Positions 1 to 10,400 of a DNA stretch of 64,000 nt are shown piece by piece; the first letter of the stretch is position 1, and the number at the start of each line of letters is the position of its first letter. The notes under the pieces were generated by a model. That model had not been told where the DNA came from. It did no database searches and saw only the letters and a list, made by a program, of their open reading frames with translations. A program made the translations under genes and the position numbers. This DNA is from Maribacter halichondriae (GTDB lineage: Bacteria; Bacteroidota; Bacteroidia; Flavobacteriales; Flavobacteriaceae), in NCBI RefSeq assembly GCF_027474825.1, contig NZ_CP107030.1:1171001-1235000 (forward strand), in the 5' to 3' direction.

Positions 1-20
1 TTTTTGGGTATCCCCTAAAA

Positions 21-50
21 ATAGAAAACCACCTGCTAAATAACAGGTGG
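21..50 (-). terminator. Rho-independent terminator
   Basis: A 7-bp perfect stem (CCACCTG at 29-35, CAGGTGG at 44-50) closes an 8-base loop. Read on the minus strand it is followed by a T-rich tract. It lies about 45 bases after the stop of the small Lys/Ala-rich gene at 96-194 and probably ends that transcript. Confidence 0.6.
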
Positions 51-95
51 TATGCTTATTCAACTCAAAGGTCTATCTTATAAACCCATAAAGAA

Positions 96-194
96 TTACT
101 TCTTTTTTGTTGGCGCCTTTTTAGCTACTGCCTTTTTAGGAGCGGCTTTTTTTTTGGCGGCGGCCTTAGGGGCTGCTTTCTTTGCTGTTGCCAT
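96..194 (-). CDS. Small Lys/Ala/Pro-rich basic protein (histone H1-like tail)
   Basis: A 32-residue ORF starts with MATAKKAAPKAAAKKK and ends in a run of lysines. It consists almost only of Lys, Ala, Pro, Thr and Val, arranged as KKAAP/KKA repeats. Such composition is typical of histone H1-like C-terminal tails and other bacterial nucleoid-associated basic tails, so non-specific DNA or RNA binding is inferred. There is no folded domain. A promoter-like motif lies upstream and a hairpin terminator downstream, so it looks like a separate single-gene transcript rather than the end of the copper operon. It could also be the remnant of a longer protein, but the clean start, stop and terminator argue against that. 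Confidence 0.6.
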   Translation of the reverse strand: MATAKKAAPKAAAKKKAAPKKAVAKKAPTKKK

Positions 195-282
195 GATTGA
201 AATGTTTAGAATTTCAATTAAATTGAGTTTTTTTTCTTGTGTTTAAATTTTTAGGGAAAGATTTTATAAACTCACTTTTCAA

Positions 283-310
283 CAAATTTATAGTATGTTT
301 TTGCCCCAAA
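283..310 (-). promoter_or_regulatory. Putative Bacteroidota-type promoter for the small basic protein
   Basis: On the minus strand a perfect -7 box TAAATTTG (290-283) is preceded by TTTG (310-307) with 16 bases between them, a little shorter than the usual 19-20. It lies about 90 bases upstream of the start codon at 194. Confidence 0.35.
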
Positions 311-371
311 AGGATATGCCCACAATGCAAAACATATCACTTGTTTTCACAAGAACGCAGTTTTCTGTTTT

Positions 372-728
372 TTAGTGTGTATCACTATCATTTGTATCAT
401 CTTCCCGATACTTGCAACAGGGGTGTACCTTTGCATAGGCTTCTTCGGTCGCTTTCAGTTCTTTGGTATCATGGCCGACCTCGACCAGAGCTGTTTTGAT
501 CTTCATGGGATCGGTCTTACGCTCATCGATAATCAAGGACAATTGATGGGAAGGAATATCCCAAAGCGCATATTTAACGCCCTTTATACCAAGTACCGCC
601 TTTTCGATTCGGTTTTTGCACATTTCGCATTTACCATCGACCTCCATGGTCAATTTCTTGTTCTTTTCTTGGGCAAAAATGGAAAACGAAAACATCACCA
701 ACGCTAATGTTAAGAAAATTTTTTTCAT
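372..728 (-). CDS. Secreted heavy-metal-associated (HMA) domain protein
   Basis: A 118-residue protein with a Sec signal peptide (MKKIFLTLALVMFSFSIFAQ) and one HMA/ferredoxin-like domain at about residues 26-95. The metal site is GKCEMCKNRIE, a GxCxxC motif for Cu(I)-type soft metals, as in MerP and CopZ. A second Cys pair (HPCCK) and a His/Asp-rich tail (DDTNDSDTH) may add metal ligands. It follows the TonB-dependent receptor gene by 28 bases and is probably the last gene of the copper operon. It should act in the periplasm, handing copper to or from the receptor or the CusB adaptor; the direction is inference. Confidence 0.8.
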   Translation of the reverse strand: MKKIFLTLALVMFSFSIFAQEKNKKLTMEVDGKCEMCKNRIEKAVLGIKGVKYALWDIPSHQLSLIIDERKTDPMKIKTALVEVGHDTKELKATEEAYAKVHPCCKYREDDTNDSDTH

Positions 729-756
729 ATTATATCTTTTCTATAATCTATTTATT

Positions 757-2993
757 TCACAATTTATATCGAAACCCTGCATAAAACATACGGCCCATAA
801 TCGGGGCATATACTATACCGGTATCAAAATTTGCGCCAAAGGGATCATCGACCCCCAAAACCGGATTCGGTTGCTTAAAATTAGTCAAATTTTCGCCACC
901 GACATAAATCTCAAATTTCTCTGAAAAGACCTTAGTAACCTGCGAATTCATAAGGCTATACGGATCTGAATACTCACCTAGCCGATATTGTGGCGGATTT
1001 ACTTCGGTATTCGGCAAACGTTGTTTCCCTAAGGTATGCAGCGTATAGTCGAATCGCCACTGCGAACCTTTGTCGCCAATCTCGGTTTCGTAACCTAAAT
1101 TGGCAAAGAAACGATGCTGCGCCTGCAAGGGTTTTTGTAAACTTCCCGAACGGTAATCAGTGGTTACATCATAATACTTATAAGCCGTACGGAGCTCGAG
1201 ATTCTTCAATATTTGATGATTTACTTCCAACTGAAAACTATTGGCATAACTCTTTCCCTCCAAATTATAAAAGGAAATTGCCCTTGGGTTTTCCCAATCA
1301 ACTACGACCTGGTTGATAAAATCGGTCTTGTAGAAATCCAAGGTAATGTTTCCAGGGCGGTCCAGAAAGGTGAATCCCTGTAAAAAGCTTAGGCCGTAAT
1401 TCCATGCATCTTCTGGGTCAAGACCGTAAATGCTTCCTTCGGTGTCCAAAATTTGGATGCTTCGCGACGAAGCGAACAGCTGCTGGTTCTCGGCAAATAT
1501 ATTGGCCGCCCTCCTACCTCTTCCGAAAGACCCTCGCAGGCTTCCCATTTCCCACGGGGTATATCGAATATGGAATCTTGGGGTAATAAAAGTGCCCAGT
1601 CTGTTATGGGTATCTACTCTAAGGCCCGCGGTTAGGCTTAATTTTTCAAGATTCTCATAGCTGTATTCAAAAAACGCCCCTGCCGAGGCATCTTGCCTGG
1701 CAAAGTTTTGATTATTGACCAACTCGGCATAACCATCGTAGGCAAAAGTGACCCCTGTTTTGAACTTATTTCGGGTATCGCCGATGATGCTATTGAAGAT
1801 AAGATTCGAATACACACTTTCATGGTCGATATCATATCGTCTAAAACCATAATACGAATCTTGTTTGTGGATGCTATACGAAGCTTGAAAACCAAAACTC
1901 TGAAAAGGCAGCTCTGGAAAAACATAACCCAGTTTTATGGAGGTATCGAACCTTCTTGTGTCTATTTCGCTTCCCCAAGCATCTGTAGTAAACTTATCTA
2001 GATTTGGATCAAAATCAACTTGCCCGACCTGTTTCTCATCGTTCAGAAACCTGAAGTTGATAAAACTTACCCACCCCGTTTCGAGATTTTGATACTGCCA
2101 ACGGTTCAGAACATTGATCTGATCGGCCAATGGCGCATCTAAAAATCCATCGCCGTTACCATCTTCTTTTTGATCTCGTCTGTTTCCATGAATATAAAGT
2201 CCCGAACTCCAGGTATCGCTCAAAACATGATTTAAATGTGTATTGAGTTCTAGCCTGCCGTTTTGGTTCGCATATCCATTTATAAAAACAGTATTGTCGG
2301 TCAACGGTTTTACCAATTCGGTGTTTATCTGTCCTGATATACTTTCGTACCCGTTCACAACACTACCTGCACCTTTTGTAATCTGAATGCTTTCGACCCA
2401 AGTGCCGGGCGTAAAGGTCAATCCGTAGGCCTGCGAAGCACCACGAACCATGGGTATGTTCTCTTGCGTAATCAACAAATACGGACTCGTCAAACCCAAC
2501 ATCTGAATCTGTTTGGTGCCGGTAAGTGCATCATTAAAATTAACGTCGATGGCGGGATTGGTCTCGAAGCTCTCCGAAAGATTACAGCAGGCCGCCTTTA
2601 GCAATTCGGCACTATTCACTGTAATGACATTCTGGGTGCTGAAATAGGCTTTCTGAACTGCATCCCTCTTTTTTCAACGACCACTTCATTCAGTTCGTTC
2701 GAAGGTTTTAACGAGTGGTGAACCATTTTCGGCTCTTTGATCGTCAAAGTATCGGATTCAAAACCGACATAACTGATAATCAATTTGTCGTAGTCCTTCG
2801 AATAGGGAATGCCGAACAATCCTTCTTCGTTCGTTATCGTACCGATCTGGGAATTCATCCAGTACACGTTGGCTCCGGGAAGTCCGATGTGTTTGTTTTC
2901 TGGATTGGCCTCCATGACCATGCCTTCGACTTTTTCTTGTGAATACAAGAATATCGGAAGAATAAGAACTAAAATATAAAAGTTTAGCTTCAT
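757..2993 (-). CDS. TonB-dependent receptor, probably copper-linked (frameshifted)
   Basis: About 745 residues when joined. The N-terminal part (2616-2993) has a signal peptide (MKLNFYILVLILPIFLYSQ), a carboxypeptidase-like beta-sandwich domain (residues 20-95) and the TonB-box/plug start LNEVVVEKRG. That frame ends at a TGA inside the plug. The next frame continues at once with the plug (NSAELLKAACCNLSESFET) and a 22-strand-type barrel ending in a terminal aromatic-rich strand (YAGFRYKL). Restoring one C in the CCC run near 2633-2637 gives SAPQNVITVNSAELL and joins both parts without loss. I therefore see one gene with a one-base deletion, not two genes; the GTG at 2619 is not a likely start. 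The plug ELLKAACCNLSESF Cys pair is notable in a copper locus. Role: TonB-powered outer-membrane transport, substrate inferred from context. Confidence 0.8.
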
Positions 2994-3077
2994 TTAATTG
3001 TCACTATTCAAAATTACATCTTTGTCAATAATTAGGGATGATACTCTAACTAAACATGTTTATTGTGCAGGCCGGTC

Positions 3078-4361
3078 CTATTTATCACCTTTGGCATGCC
3101 CTTCATGACCCGTCAATGTCTTGCCACCAGCTTCGTTCATCATGGATTTTTTCCCTTTTAGTTGCGCCGCCGCGTCGACGGTGAACGTACCATTGGTCAC
3201 AATTTCATCCCCATTTCCCAAACCGGACAGCACGATATACCCTCCGTTGATGGCATCGCCCAAAGTGATTTCCCGCATTTCAAAAGTGGAATCGTTGGGA
3301 TCCGGCTTTACATAAATTACGGAACGCTCCCCTGTCCAAAGGACAGCACTTTCAGGAACTATTATGGTATAATCTTTCATTTCCGAGGGAAGTGCCAATG
3401 TACCGGCCACGAACATTCCAGGTTTTAATTGACCATTTGGGTTTTGTAAAACCGCCCTAACTTCTACTGTTCTAGTGTCAGCATTCAGCACGGGATCAAT
3501 AAAAGAGATCTTGGCATCGAGTTTTTTATCGGAATAAGCCCTAGTGGTAATATCAATCTTTTGACCTTCCTTTAGCAAGGAGACCTGATTTTCATAGGCA
3601 TCGAAAACCGCCCACACCGTATTTAGATTGGCAATCTTGAACAAGGGCGAACCCTGTTTAACATAGTCGCCAGCTTCTACCATAATCTCAGAAACAGTAC
3701 CGGATACATTAGCATATACGGGAAAATTTTCCCGAGCCTGACCTGACTTTTCAATCTGGTCAATTTGATTTTCCGATAGCTTCCAAAGTTTGAGTTTATT
3801 GCGAACAGCTTTGTACAACGCAGGTTGGGATTCCTTTAAACTTGCCGCCGTAATCAATTCCTGTTGTGCAGAAACCAATTCGGGAGAATAGATGGTCGCC
3901 AATTGTTGACCGCTTCTGACTTCCTCTCCCTCAAAATTCACAAAGAGTTTTTCTATGCGCCCGGCAAAATAAGAGGCTTGTGTCGCAACTGCCTTTTCAT
4001 TTTCTTCTATAGTTCCTGAAAGTTTTAGGGTGTTGTCTCCTGAAGTACCTGAACCGACAGTTGTTGTCCTAATATCGGCCAACGCCATGGCATTTTTGGT
4101 CATTTTAAACTGATCTATTGCCAGTCCGTCTGCGTTGGATTCGGCAGGAATCAAATCCATTCCACAAATGGGACAGTCCCCGGGTTCGGGTTGCATAATC
4201 TGAGGGTGCATGGAACACGTCCACATTTCGCCTGATTCCATTTCTTGGTCATGGTCGTGTTCTTCGGCCATGTCCACACTCGTGTTGTTACCAAAAATTA
4301 AGTATCCGGCCAACAAACCTCCGATAACGGCCAATCCGATGTAAAGAACATTCTTTTTCAT
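3078..4361 (-). CDS. cusB: RND efflux periplasmic adaptor, CusB-like
   Basis: A membrane-fusion protein of about 427 residues from the chosen start MKKNVLYIGLAV (an upstream Met at 4382 would overlap the copA stop). It has an N-terminal membrane anchor, a His/Glu/Asp-rich stretch (EEHDHDQEMESGEMW), then a heavy-metal-binding zinc-ribbon-like domain (TCSMHPQIMQPEPGDCPICG). Barrel-sandwich hybrid, alpha-hairpin and beta-barrel regions follow (AGRIEKLFVNFEGEEVRSGQ; FPVYANVSGTVSEIMVEAGD). It links the inner-membrane pump CusA to the outer-membrane factor. In E. coli, CusB also receives copper from the chaperone CusF; here the fused metal-binding domain may take that part. It lies 13 bases after copA in the copper operon. 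Confidence 0.88.
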   Translation of the reverse strand: MKKNVLYIGLAVIGGLLAGYLIFGNNTSVDMAEEHDHDQEMESGEMWTCSMHPQIMQPEPGDCPICGMDLIPAESNADGLAIDQFKMTKNAMALADIRTTTVGSGTSGDNTLKLSGTIEENEKAVATQASYFAGRIEKLFVNFEGEEVRSGQQLATIYSPELVSAQQELITAASLKESQPALYKAVRNKLKLWKLSENQIDQIEKSGQARENFPVYANVSGTVSEIMVEAGDYVKQGSPLFKIANLNTVWAVFDAYENQVSLLKEGQKIDITTRAYSDKKLDAKISFIDPVLNADTRTVEVRAVLQNPNGQLKPGMFVAGTLALPSEMKDYTIIVPESAVLWTGERSVIYVKPDPNDSTFEMREITLGDAINGGYIVLSGLGNGDEIVTNGTFTVDAAAQLKGKKSMMNEAGGKTLTGHEGHAKGDK

Positions 4362-4374
4362 ACTATTTCTATTT

Positions 4375-6870
4375 TTAATCAATTTTCTTTGTTCGTAATC
4401 TTAAAGCATTCGCTATCACGGAAACCGAACTGAAACTCATTGCCGCAGCAGCTATCATCGGGGAAAGCAATATCCCGAAAAAGGGATAGATTACTCCCGC
4501 TGCTATCGGTACGCCAAGGGTATTGTAGACTAAGGCAAAAAACAGGTTCTGTTTGATGTTCTTCATGACCTTGTTGCTAAGGTTCCGTGCCTTGACAATT
4601 CCGTGTAAGTCGCCTTTGACCAAAGTAATGGCAGCACTTTCTATAGCGACATCCGTTCCGGTGCCCATGGCTATACCCACATCACTTTTTGCCAATGCAG
4701 GGGCATCGTTGATACCATCTCCCGCCATGGCTACTACCTTGCCGTTTTCCTGAAGTTTCTCTACTTCCTTAAGTTTATCTTCGGGAAGCATTCCCGCTTT
4801 GAAATCCGCTAGTTTCAGTTCGCTGGCCACGGCTTGTGCCGTATCGTAATTGTCTCCCGTAAGCATAATGACATTGATACCTTTTTGTTGAAGGGAATTG
4901 ATGGCCTGCTTACTGGTATCCTTGATTTTGTCGCCGATGACTACAAAGCCGACCGTTTCGCCGTCGATTGCCAAATAGGAAACCGTTTTGCCCTGCTTTT
5001 GAAAGGCTTGGGCCTCACTTTTCAGGTTCGAGGGTACGGCCGCTTTGGCACGCTCCATCATTTTAAAATTTCCGAGTGCCACTTTCTTACCATTAACAAT
5101 GCCTTCCACGCCCTTGCCTGTAACGGCACTGAAGCCTTCGGCTTTTAACGATTCAGTTCCTTCTTGTTTTCCATAGGCCACTGTCGCCTCGGCTAATGGA
5201 TGTTCACTCAATTGGTTCAAGGATACAATATATTGCAAAACTTCCGCTTCGGAATAGGCACCGCGCGATGTACCAATCGTTTCCACAGTCGGTTTCCCTT
5301 CCGTAATGGTTCCGGTCTTGTCGACGATAAGCGTATCCACCTTGTCCATTTTTTCCAAGGCTTCAGCACTTTTGATTAGCACCCCATTTTGTGCTCCTTT
5401 ACCAACGCCTACCATAACGGACATGGGAGTGGCAAGACCTAAAGCACACGGACAAGCGATAATCAAAACGGCTATCGCATTGACCAGTGCATAGACGTAG
5501 GCAGGTTCTGGCCCCCAAATGGCCCAAACTGCAAATGTGATAATTGAGATCAGCACCACTACGGGAACAAAATAACCGGAAACCTTATCCGCCAAATTTT
5601 GAATGGGCGCCCGACTTCTACTGGCATCGTTGACCATCTGGATTATCTGAGAGAGCAAGGTATCGGAACCTATTTTTTCCGCTTTCATCAAAAAGGATTG
5701 GTTGCCATTGATGGTTCCGCTACTGACTTTATCTCCTTCCGATTTATTTACAGGAATGGGTTCGCCGGTAATCATGGATTCGTCCAATGAAGTATTTCCT
5801 TCAGTAATCGCCCCATCTACTGGAATTTTATCTCCTGGCTTGACCCGGAGGATATCGCCCAATTCGATTTCATCGATACTGATTTCTTCCTCCTTTCCAT
5901 CCTTGACAAGAATGGCTTTATTCGGGGCAAGTTTCAACAACTCCTTAACAGCGGAATTAGTTTTACTATGTGCACGGGCTTCCAACACCTGTCCCAATAA
6001 TACCAAGGTCAAGATGACCGTGGCCGCTTCAAAATAGACATGTACACTACCCGATTCCGTTTTAAATTGTTCAGGGAAGAAATCAGGCAAAAGCATTCCG
6101 AATACGCTAAAAAGCCATGCAACACCTGCACCAATCCCGATCAATGTGAACATATTGAGGTTCCATGTTTTGATGGAGCGATAGGCCCGTTCAAAGAACA
6201 TCCAAGTGGCATAGAAAACTACTGGGATGGAAAGCGCAAATTGAATCCAGTTCCAGTTTTTTTGCTCCATCCAATCGTAAAGTGGATTGTTCGGTATCAT
6301 TTCGCTCATCGCAATCAAGAAAATTGGCAAGGTAAAAGCAGCGGCAATCCACAATTTTTTGAGCAACTTTTTATAGGTCTTCTCCTCCGCGGAAAGGTCG
6401 GGTTCCATTGGCACGAGATCCATGCCACAAATTGGGCAGCTTCCCGGTTCGTCCCTAATGATTTCAGGATGCATTGGGCAAGTATATTGCGTAGAAGATA
6501 GGGACTCGACATTTTGTTCCTCGACCAAATCCATTCCGCAGACAGGACAATCCCCAGGTTTGTCATAGGTCTTATCGCCTTCGCAATGCATCGGGCAATA
6601 AAACGTTCCCGTGTCTTTGGGCTTTTTGGTTTGCTTTTCTGCGGTATGTTGATGCTCTCCCTGTGTATGGATACTATACTGGGCTCCATCATTTTTCAAA
6701 GCCGCTTGGAACTTTTCCAGGGGAATATGGTTTTCCATCTCAATGGCGGCTTCCGCTTTTTCCAAATCGACCGAAACCACGGTCACACCTTCCACTTTTG
6801 AGAGCGTTTGTTCTACATGGTTTCGACAACCGTTGCAGGTCATTCCGTTTATGTGATAGGTGTGTTTCAT
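4375..6870 (-). CDS. copA: Copper-translocating P1B-type ATPase
   Basis: 831 residues from the start MKHTYHINGMTCNGC, chosen because it lies 2 bases after the stop of the upstream gene; the longer reading at 6906 would overlap it. Order: HMA domain (GMTCNGC, residues 9-15), two zinc-ribbon-like heavy-metal-binding domains (FYCPMHCEGDKTYDKPGDCP and TCPMHPEIIRDEPGSCPICG), eight membrane helices, actuator GEPIPV/TGE region, membrane metal motif CPC (IIACPCALGLATP), phosphorylation site DKTGTITEG, the P1B-specific SEHPLAEA His-Pro, and the hinge GDGINDAPAL. The CPC motif plus HMA indicates Cu(I)/Ag(I) export from the cytosol. Two HMBD copies after the HMA are common in Bacteroidota CopA. It handles the cytoplasmic pool while CusBA(C) clears the periplasm. 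Confidence 0.93.
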   Translation of the reverse strand: MKHTYHINGMTCNGCRNHVEQTLSKVEGVTVVSVDLEKAEAAIEMENHIPLEKFQAALKNDGAQYSIHTQGEHQHTAEKQTKKPKDTGTFYCPMHCEGDKTYDKPGDCPVCGMDLVEEQNVESLSSTQYTCPMHPEIIRDEPGSCPICGMDLVPMEPDLSAEEKTYKKLLKKLWIAAAFTLPIFLIAMSEMIPNNPLYDWMEQKNWNWIQFALSIPVVFYATWMFFERAYRSIKTWNLNMFTLIGIGAGVAWLFSVFGMLLPDFFPEQFKTESGSVHVYFEAATVILTLVLLGQVLEARAHSKTNSAVKELLKLAPNKAILVKDGKEEEISIDEIELGDILRVKPGDKIPVDGAITEGNTSLDESMITGEPIPVNKSEGDKVSSGTINGNQSFLMKAEKIGSDTLLSQIIQMVNDASRSRAPIQNLADKVSGYFVPVVVLISIITFAVWAIWGPEPAYVYALVNAIAVLIIACPCALGLATPMSVMVGVGKGAQNGVLIKSAEALEKMDKVDTLIVDKTGTITEGKPTVETIGTSRGAYSEAEVLQYIVSLNQLSEHPLAEATVAYGKQEGTESLKAEGFSAVTGKGVEGIVNGKKVALGNFKMMERAKAAVPSNLKSEAQAFQKQGKTVSYLAIDGETVGFVVIGDKIKDTSKQAINSLQQKGINVIMLTGDNYDTAQAVASELKLADFKAGMLPEDKLKEVEKLQENGKVVAMAGDGINDAPALAKSDVGIAMGTGTDVAIESAAITLVKGDLHGIVKARNLSNKVMKNIKQNLFFALVYNTLGVPIAAGVIYPFFGILLSPMIAAAAMSFSSVSVIANALRLRTKKID

Positions 6871-6872
6871 TT

Positions 6873-7412
6873 TTATTTTTTTATGGTTTCGGTGACTTTT
6901 CCACATTTCAGCATCTTCTCGTCGTAGTATGGATTCCGGATTTCCTCCACATTGGAAATCCAGTACCCGCCTTTTCCATCAAACGCCATTGGGCAAAACT
7001 GCTTGTAGATTGCGCCTTCGGAAATGGATTCCTTAAACAAGGGTTCCACCTTTACTGTCAACTGGGAAAATAGTTCGCGTTGTTGCTCAATTTCATAGGC
7101 TTCGGCCATGGCCATCGATTTCATTTCCGCCCTTTCTTCCGTAAAACTTTCAGCCAAGTTCTCGGCAGCGACGTTCACTTCGTCGGCATCGGAGTTGACC
7201 AATGCCATTCGAATCTGCTGATAATTATAGAATACTTTCCCGGTCATTCCAGCCGAAAAGGAAGCATCGGTGATTTCGGGGGTATTCTCCTTTTTGGTCT
7301 CGATTTCTTCAGGGGTACTGATTTTGGCATCCTGTTTATTCTTTGTGTCCCCGCATGAGGCCATAGCAATCAACATAATCGTTGCAATTGTGAATGTTAG
7401 GTTATGTTTCAT
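6873..7412 (-). CDS. DUF3347 lipoprotein, putative periplasmic copper-binding protein
   Basis: 179 residues. A lipoprotein signal ends in MASCGD (SPII lipobox), followed by a Lys/Glu-rich linker and a helical DUF3347 domain (residues 48-135). The C-terminal region has the conserved pattern KQFCPMAFDGKGGYWISN and NPYYDEKMLKCGKVTETI, where two Cys and a Met-rich context form a likely metal site. Proteins with this C-terminal pattern occur beside CusB and CopA in Bacteroidota and are thought to be copper chaperones or partners; the exact role is not established. It sits between the CusA-TolC gene and copA in the same operon. Confidence 0.8.
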   Translation of the reverse strand: MKHNLTFTIATIMLIAMASCGDTKNKQDAKISTPEEIETKKENTPEITDASFSAGMTGKVFYNYQQIRMALVNSDADEVNVAAENLAESFTEERAEMKSMAMAEAYEIEQQRELFSQLTVKVEPLFKESISEGAIYKQFCPMAFDGKGGYWISNVEEIRNPYYDEKMLKCGKVTETIKK

Positions 7413-7440
7413 TTTTTAGTTTTTAGTTTTTAGTTTTTAT
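7413..7440. repeat. Short tandem repeat (TTTTTAG)n
   Basis: About four tandem copies of a heptamer, TTTTTAG on the plus strand and CTAAAAA on the coding strand, lie directly before the start codon of the DUF3347 gene. A-rich leaders aid translation start in Bacteroidota. A tandem heptamer here could also vary in copy number. Confidence 0.7.
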
Positions 7441-7477
7441 ATTAGAAATTGATTATCAGTTAATTGTATTCCGTTTT

Positions 7478-10400
7478 TTATTGATTCGTTACATAGTTGA
7501 TGATGCTCATTTGTTCATAATAATTTTTGACAGCTTCTATTCCGTTCATCTGGAACTTCAGTTGTAATTCCTGAATGTCCAACACATCATTAAAATCAAT
7601 GGTGCCCGTTTCATAATTCTTAATAAGGATTTCCTCCGCATCGTTTGCCCGTTCGAGATTCTTTAACTGCGTATCGTATTTGATCCTTGCAGCCTCACGA
7701 CTATTGATAGCATCGCTTAAAACAGTTTCCAAAAGATTTCTGCGGTTCGCTTTTTGGGCATTGATTTCCTCTTGCCGCAACTCGTTCTGTACGGTTTTCG
7801 ATTTGTATTTGTTGTTGAAAATTGGAATGGACAGAGAGACCATAGGCATCACAATGTCCTTGCCGTTGTCACTTAAATTCATTCCAGCCCTATCTGCCAC
7901 GGGAATATAATCCAATCCAAAACCGAGATTGGGATTCGCTTCTTTTTGGTTCAGGAGTTCCGATTGCGTTACGGATTCGTAGAGCCTATCGTATTTTTCC
8001 AATTCGGGATGCACTTCCAATACGGACTGTTCAATTTCAGTTGGTTCGTATATCGGCAAGGAATCGACAAGCTCGATAGCGATGGAACCCTCCCTGTTCA
8101 GCAGATTATTGAACTTTGTCCGTTCTGCGTGATATTCATGTTCCAAGACCAACCTATTTTCTTCCAGTTCATTTTGACGAATCTGGAGGCGAAGGACATC
8201 CACCGCCGAGGCTTTACCCACTTCTACGGAAGTCAATGCCAATCTTTCATAGGTTTTTAGGAGCTGGATATTTTCATCCAAAACCTTTTGTTTTTCCTTG
8301 ATCGCAAAAAGCTGGTAATAGGATTGGAACACCGACAGGTGTAATTTTCGTTTAGTGATCGCGATATCTAGATAATCCACTTGGGCCAACGAGCTGGCAT
8401 AGTTCTCCCGAGCGGTAATGGTGCCGAACCAAGGTAGCATCTGCTTGACGGAAAACCGGGCTTTTTGTGCGCCTGTCCTTGTTTCGGGTTCACTAACGAA
8501 AACTCCGGCACTCAGTTCTGTGTTCGGTAAGGCATCGGCTTCCTCAATTTTTTCCTTTGAAATGTTGTATCTCAGCTCGAAAGCCTGTATCTCGGGATTG
8601 TTGTTTTCCGCCTCTTGAATGTAGGAATCCAAGGTTTGGGCATTTGCAGCCGAGACCATTATCATCCCTAACAATAGTATCATTATTCTTTTCATGCGTT
8701 TCGTCTTTTTTAGTTGCCATTCGCTTTTCCAACTGTACAATACCGGAACTACCAATAGGGTTATCAGAGCGATCAACATTCCCCCAAAAGAGGGTATCGC
8801 CATGGGAATCATGATATCGCTACCCCTTCCCGTTGAAGTCAGCACGGGCAACAATGCTAGAATAGTTGTTGCCGTGGTCATCAAACAAGGCCGTATCCGT
8901 TTTTCCCCTGCTTCGACGACCGAAGCTCGAACCGCTTCCAAGGTGTTCGGTTTGTTCCTGTCAAAAGTCTGGGTCAGGTAGGTGGCCATAACCACCCCAT
9001 CATCCGTTGCGATTCCGAAAAGGGCAATAAAACCTACCCAAACGGCCACACTTAGATTAATGGTATGCATCTGGAATAGCTCGCGAAGGTTCTCCCCAAA
9101 GAAATTAAAGTTGAGGAACCAATCCTGTCCGTAAAACCATATCATCAAGAACCCTCCTGCAAAGGCAACCGCGATTCCTGTAAATACCATGAACGAGGTG
9201 GCAACGGAACGGAACTGAAAATACAGGATCAGGAAAATGATGAACAAGGCCAGAGGTACGACTACGGACAAAGTTTTTTCGGCCCGTAATTGATTTTCAT
9301 AGGTTCCTGTAAATTGATAGTTGATGCCTTTGGGGACTATCAATTCGCCATTATCGATTTTTTGTTGGATAAGGGCTTGGGCGTTCTCCACCACATTTAC
9401 TTCGGCGAAACCATCCAACTTATCGAACAGTACATAGCCCAATAAAAATGTATCCTCACTTTTGATGACCTGTGGCCCTTTTTCGTATCGGATATCGACC
9501 AGTTCACTCAGGGGAACAGGACTGCCTTTCGCAACGGGAACATAGATGTTCTTGATGTCCGCGGGATTCTCCCGAAGTTCCCTTGGATATCTTACCCGAA
9601 CCCCATAGCGTTCTCGACCTTCTACGGTCTGGGTCAAGGACATGCCGCCGACGGCGACTTCCAAGACCCGTTGCACGTCTTCAATTTGGATACCGTATCT
9701 GGCCAACGCTTCCCGATCGATATCAATCAACAGATAGGGTTTCCCAACGATCCTATCAGCAAATACCGCTTCGTCTTTAACACCCTCGGCTTCTTTAAGG
9801 ATATTTTCCAATTGGATGCCAAAAGCTTCGATTTGTCGCAAATCCTGACCCTTGACCTTAATGCCCATCGGTGCGCGCATTCCTGTTTGCAGCATTACCA
9901 ATCGGGTTTCGATAGGCTGTAATTTTGGTGCGGAAGTAACTCCCGGCAATCTCGTTACCCGAACGATTTCGTTCCAAATGTCATCGGGAGACTGTATCTC
10001 CGGTCGCCAGTTGCGGTAGTATTCCCCATCAGAATCTGGAACCAGATTCTCAAAGCCGATTTCCGAAAAGGCTTCAATATCCGATTCCTTATACTCGGAT
10101 GTTTTTTCGTCAAGTACCGTATTCGGGTTTAGCAAGAAATCTCCATCCTTTAGCGCAAAAAGCCCATCTTTGTTGACCTTGAAACGCTGTCGTTTTCCAT
10201 CTATGTTCAGCATGTATTCGGACTTGTACTGGATCATGTTCTCGTACATGGACATTGGCGCGGGGTCGAGCGCAGATTCCGTTCGTCCCGCCTTCCCGAC
10301 TACGGTCTGGATTTCAGGAATGCTGGCCACGGCCATATCCAACTGTTGCAGCACACGTTTGTTTTCTTCCACTCCGGCATGGGGAAGGGAAGTCGGCATC

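Noticed and set aside
757..2619. A separate TonB receptor gene starting at a GTG at 2619
   Set aside because: It would lack a signal peptide and the plug start; one added C joins it to the upstream ORF that has both.
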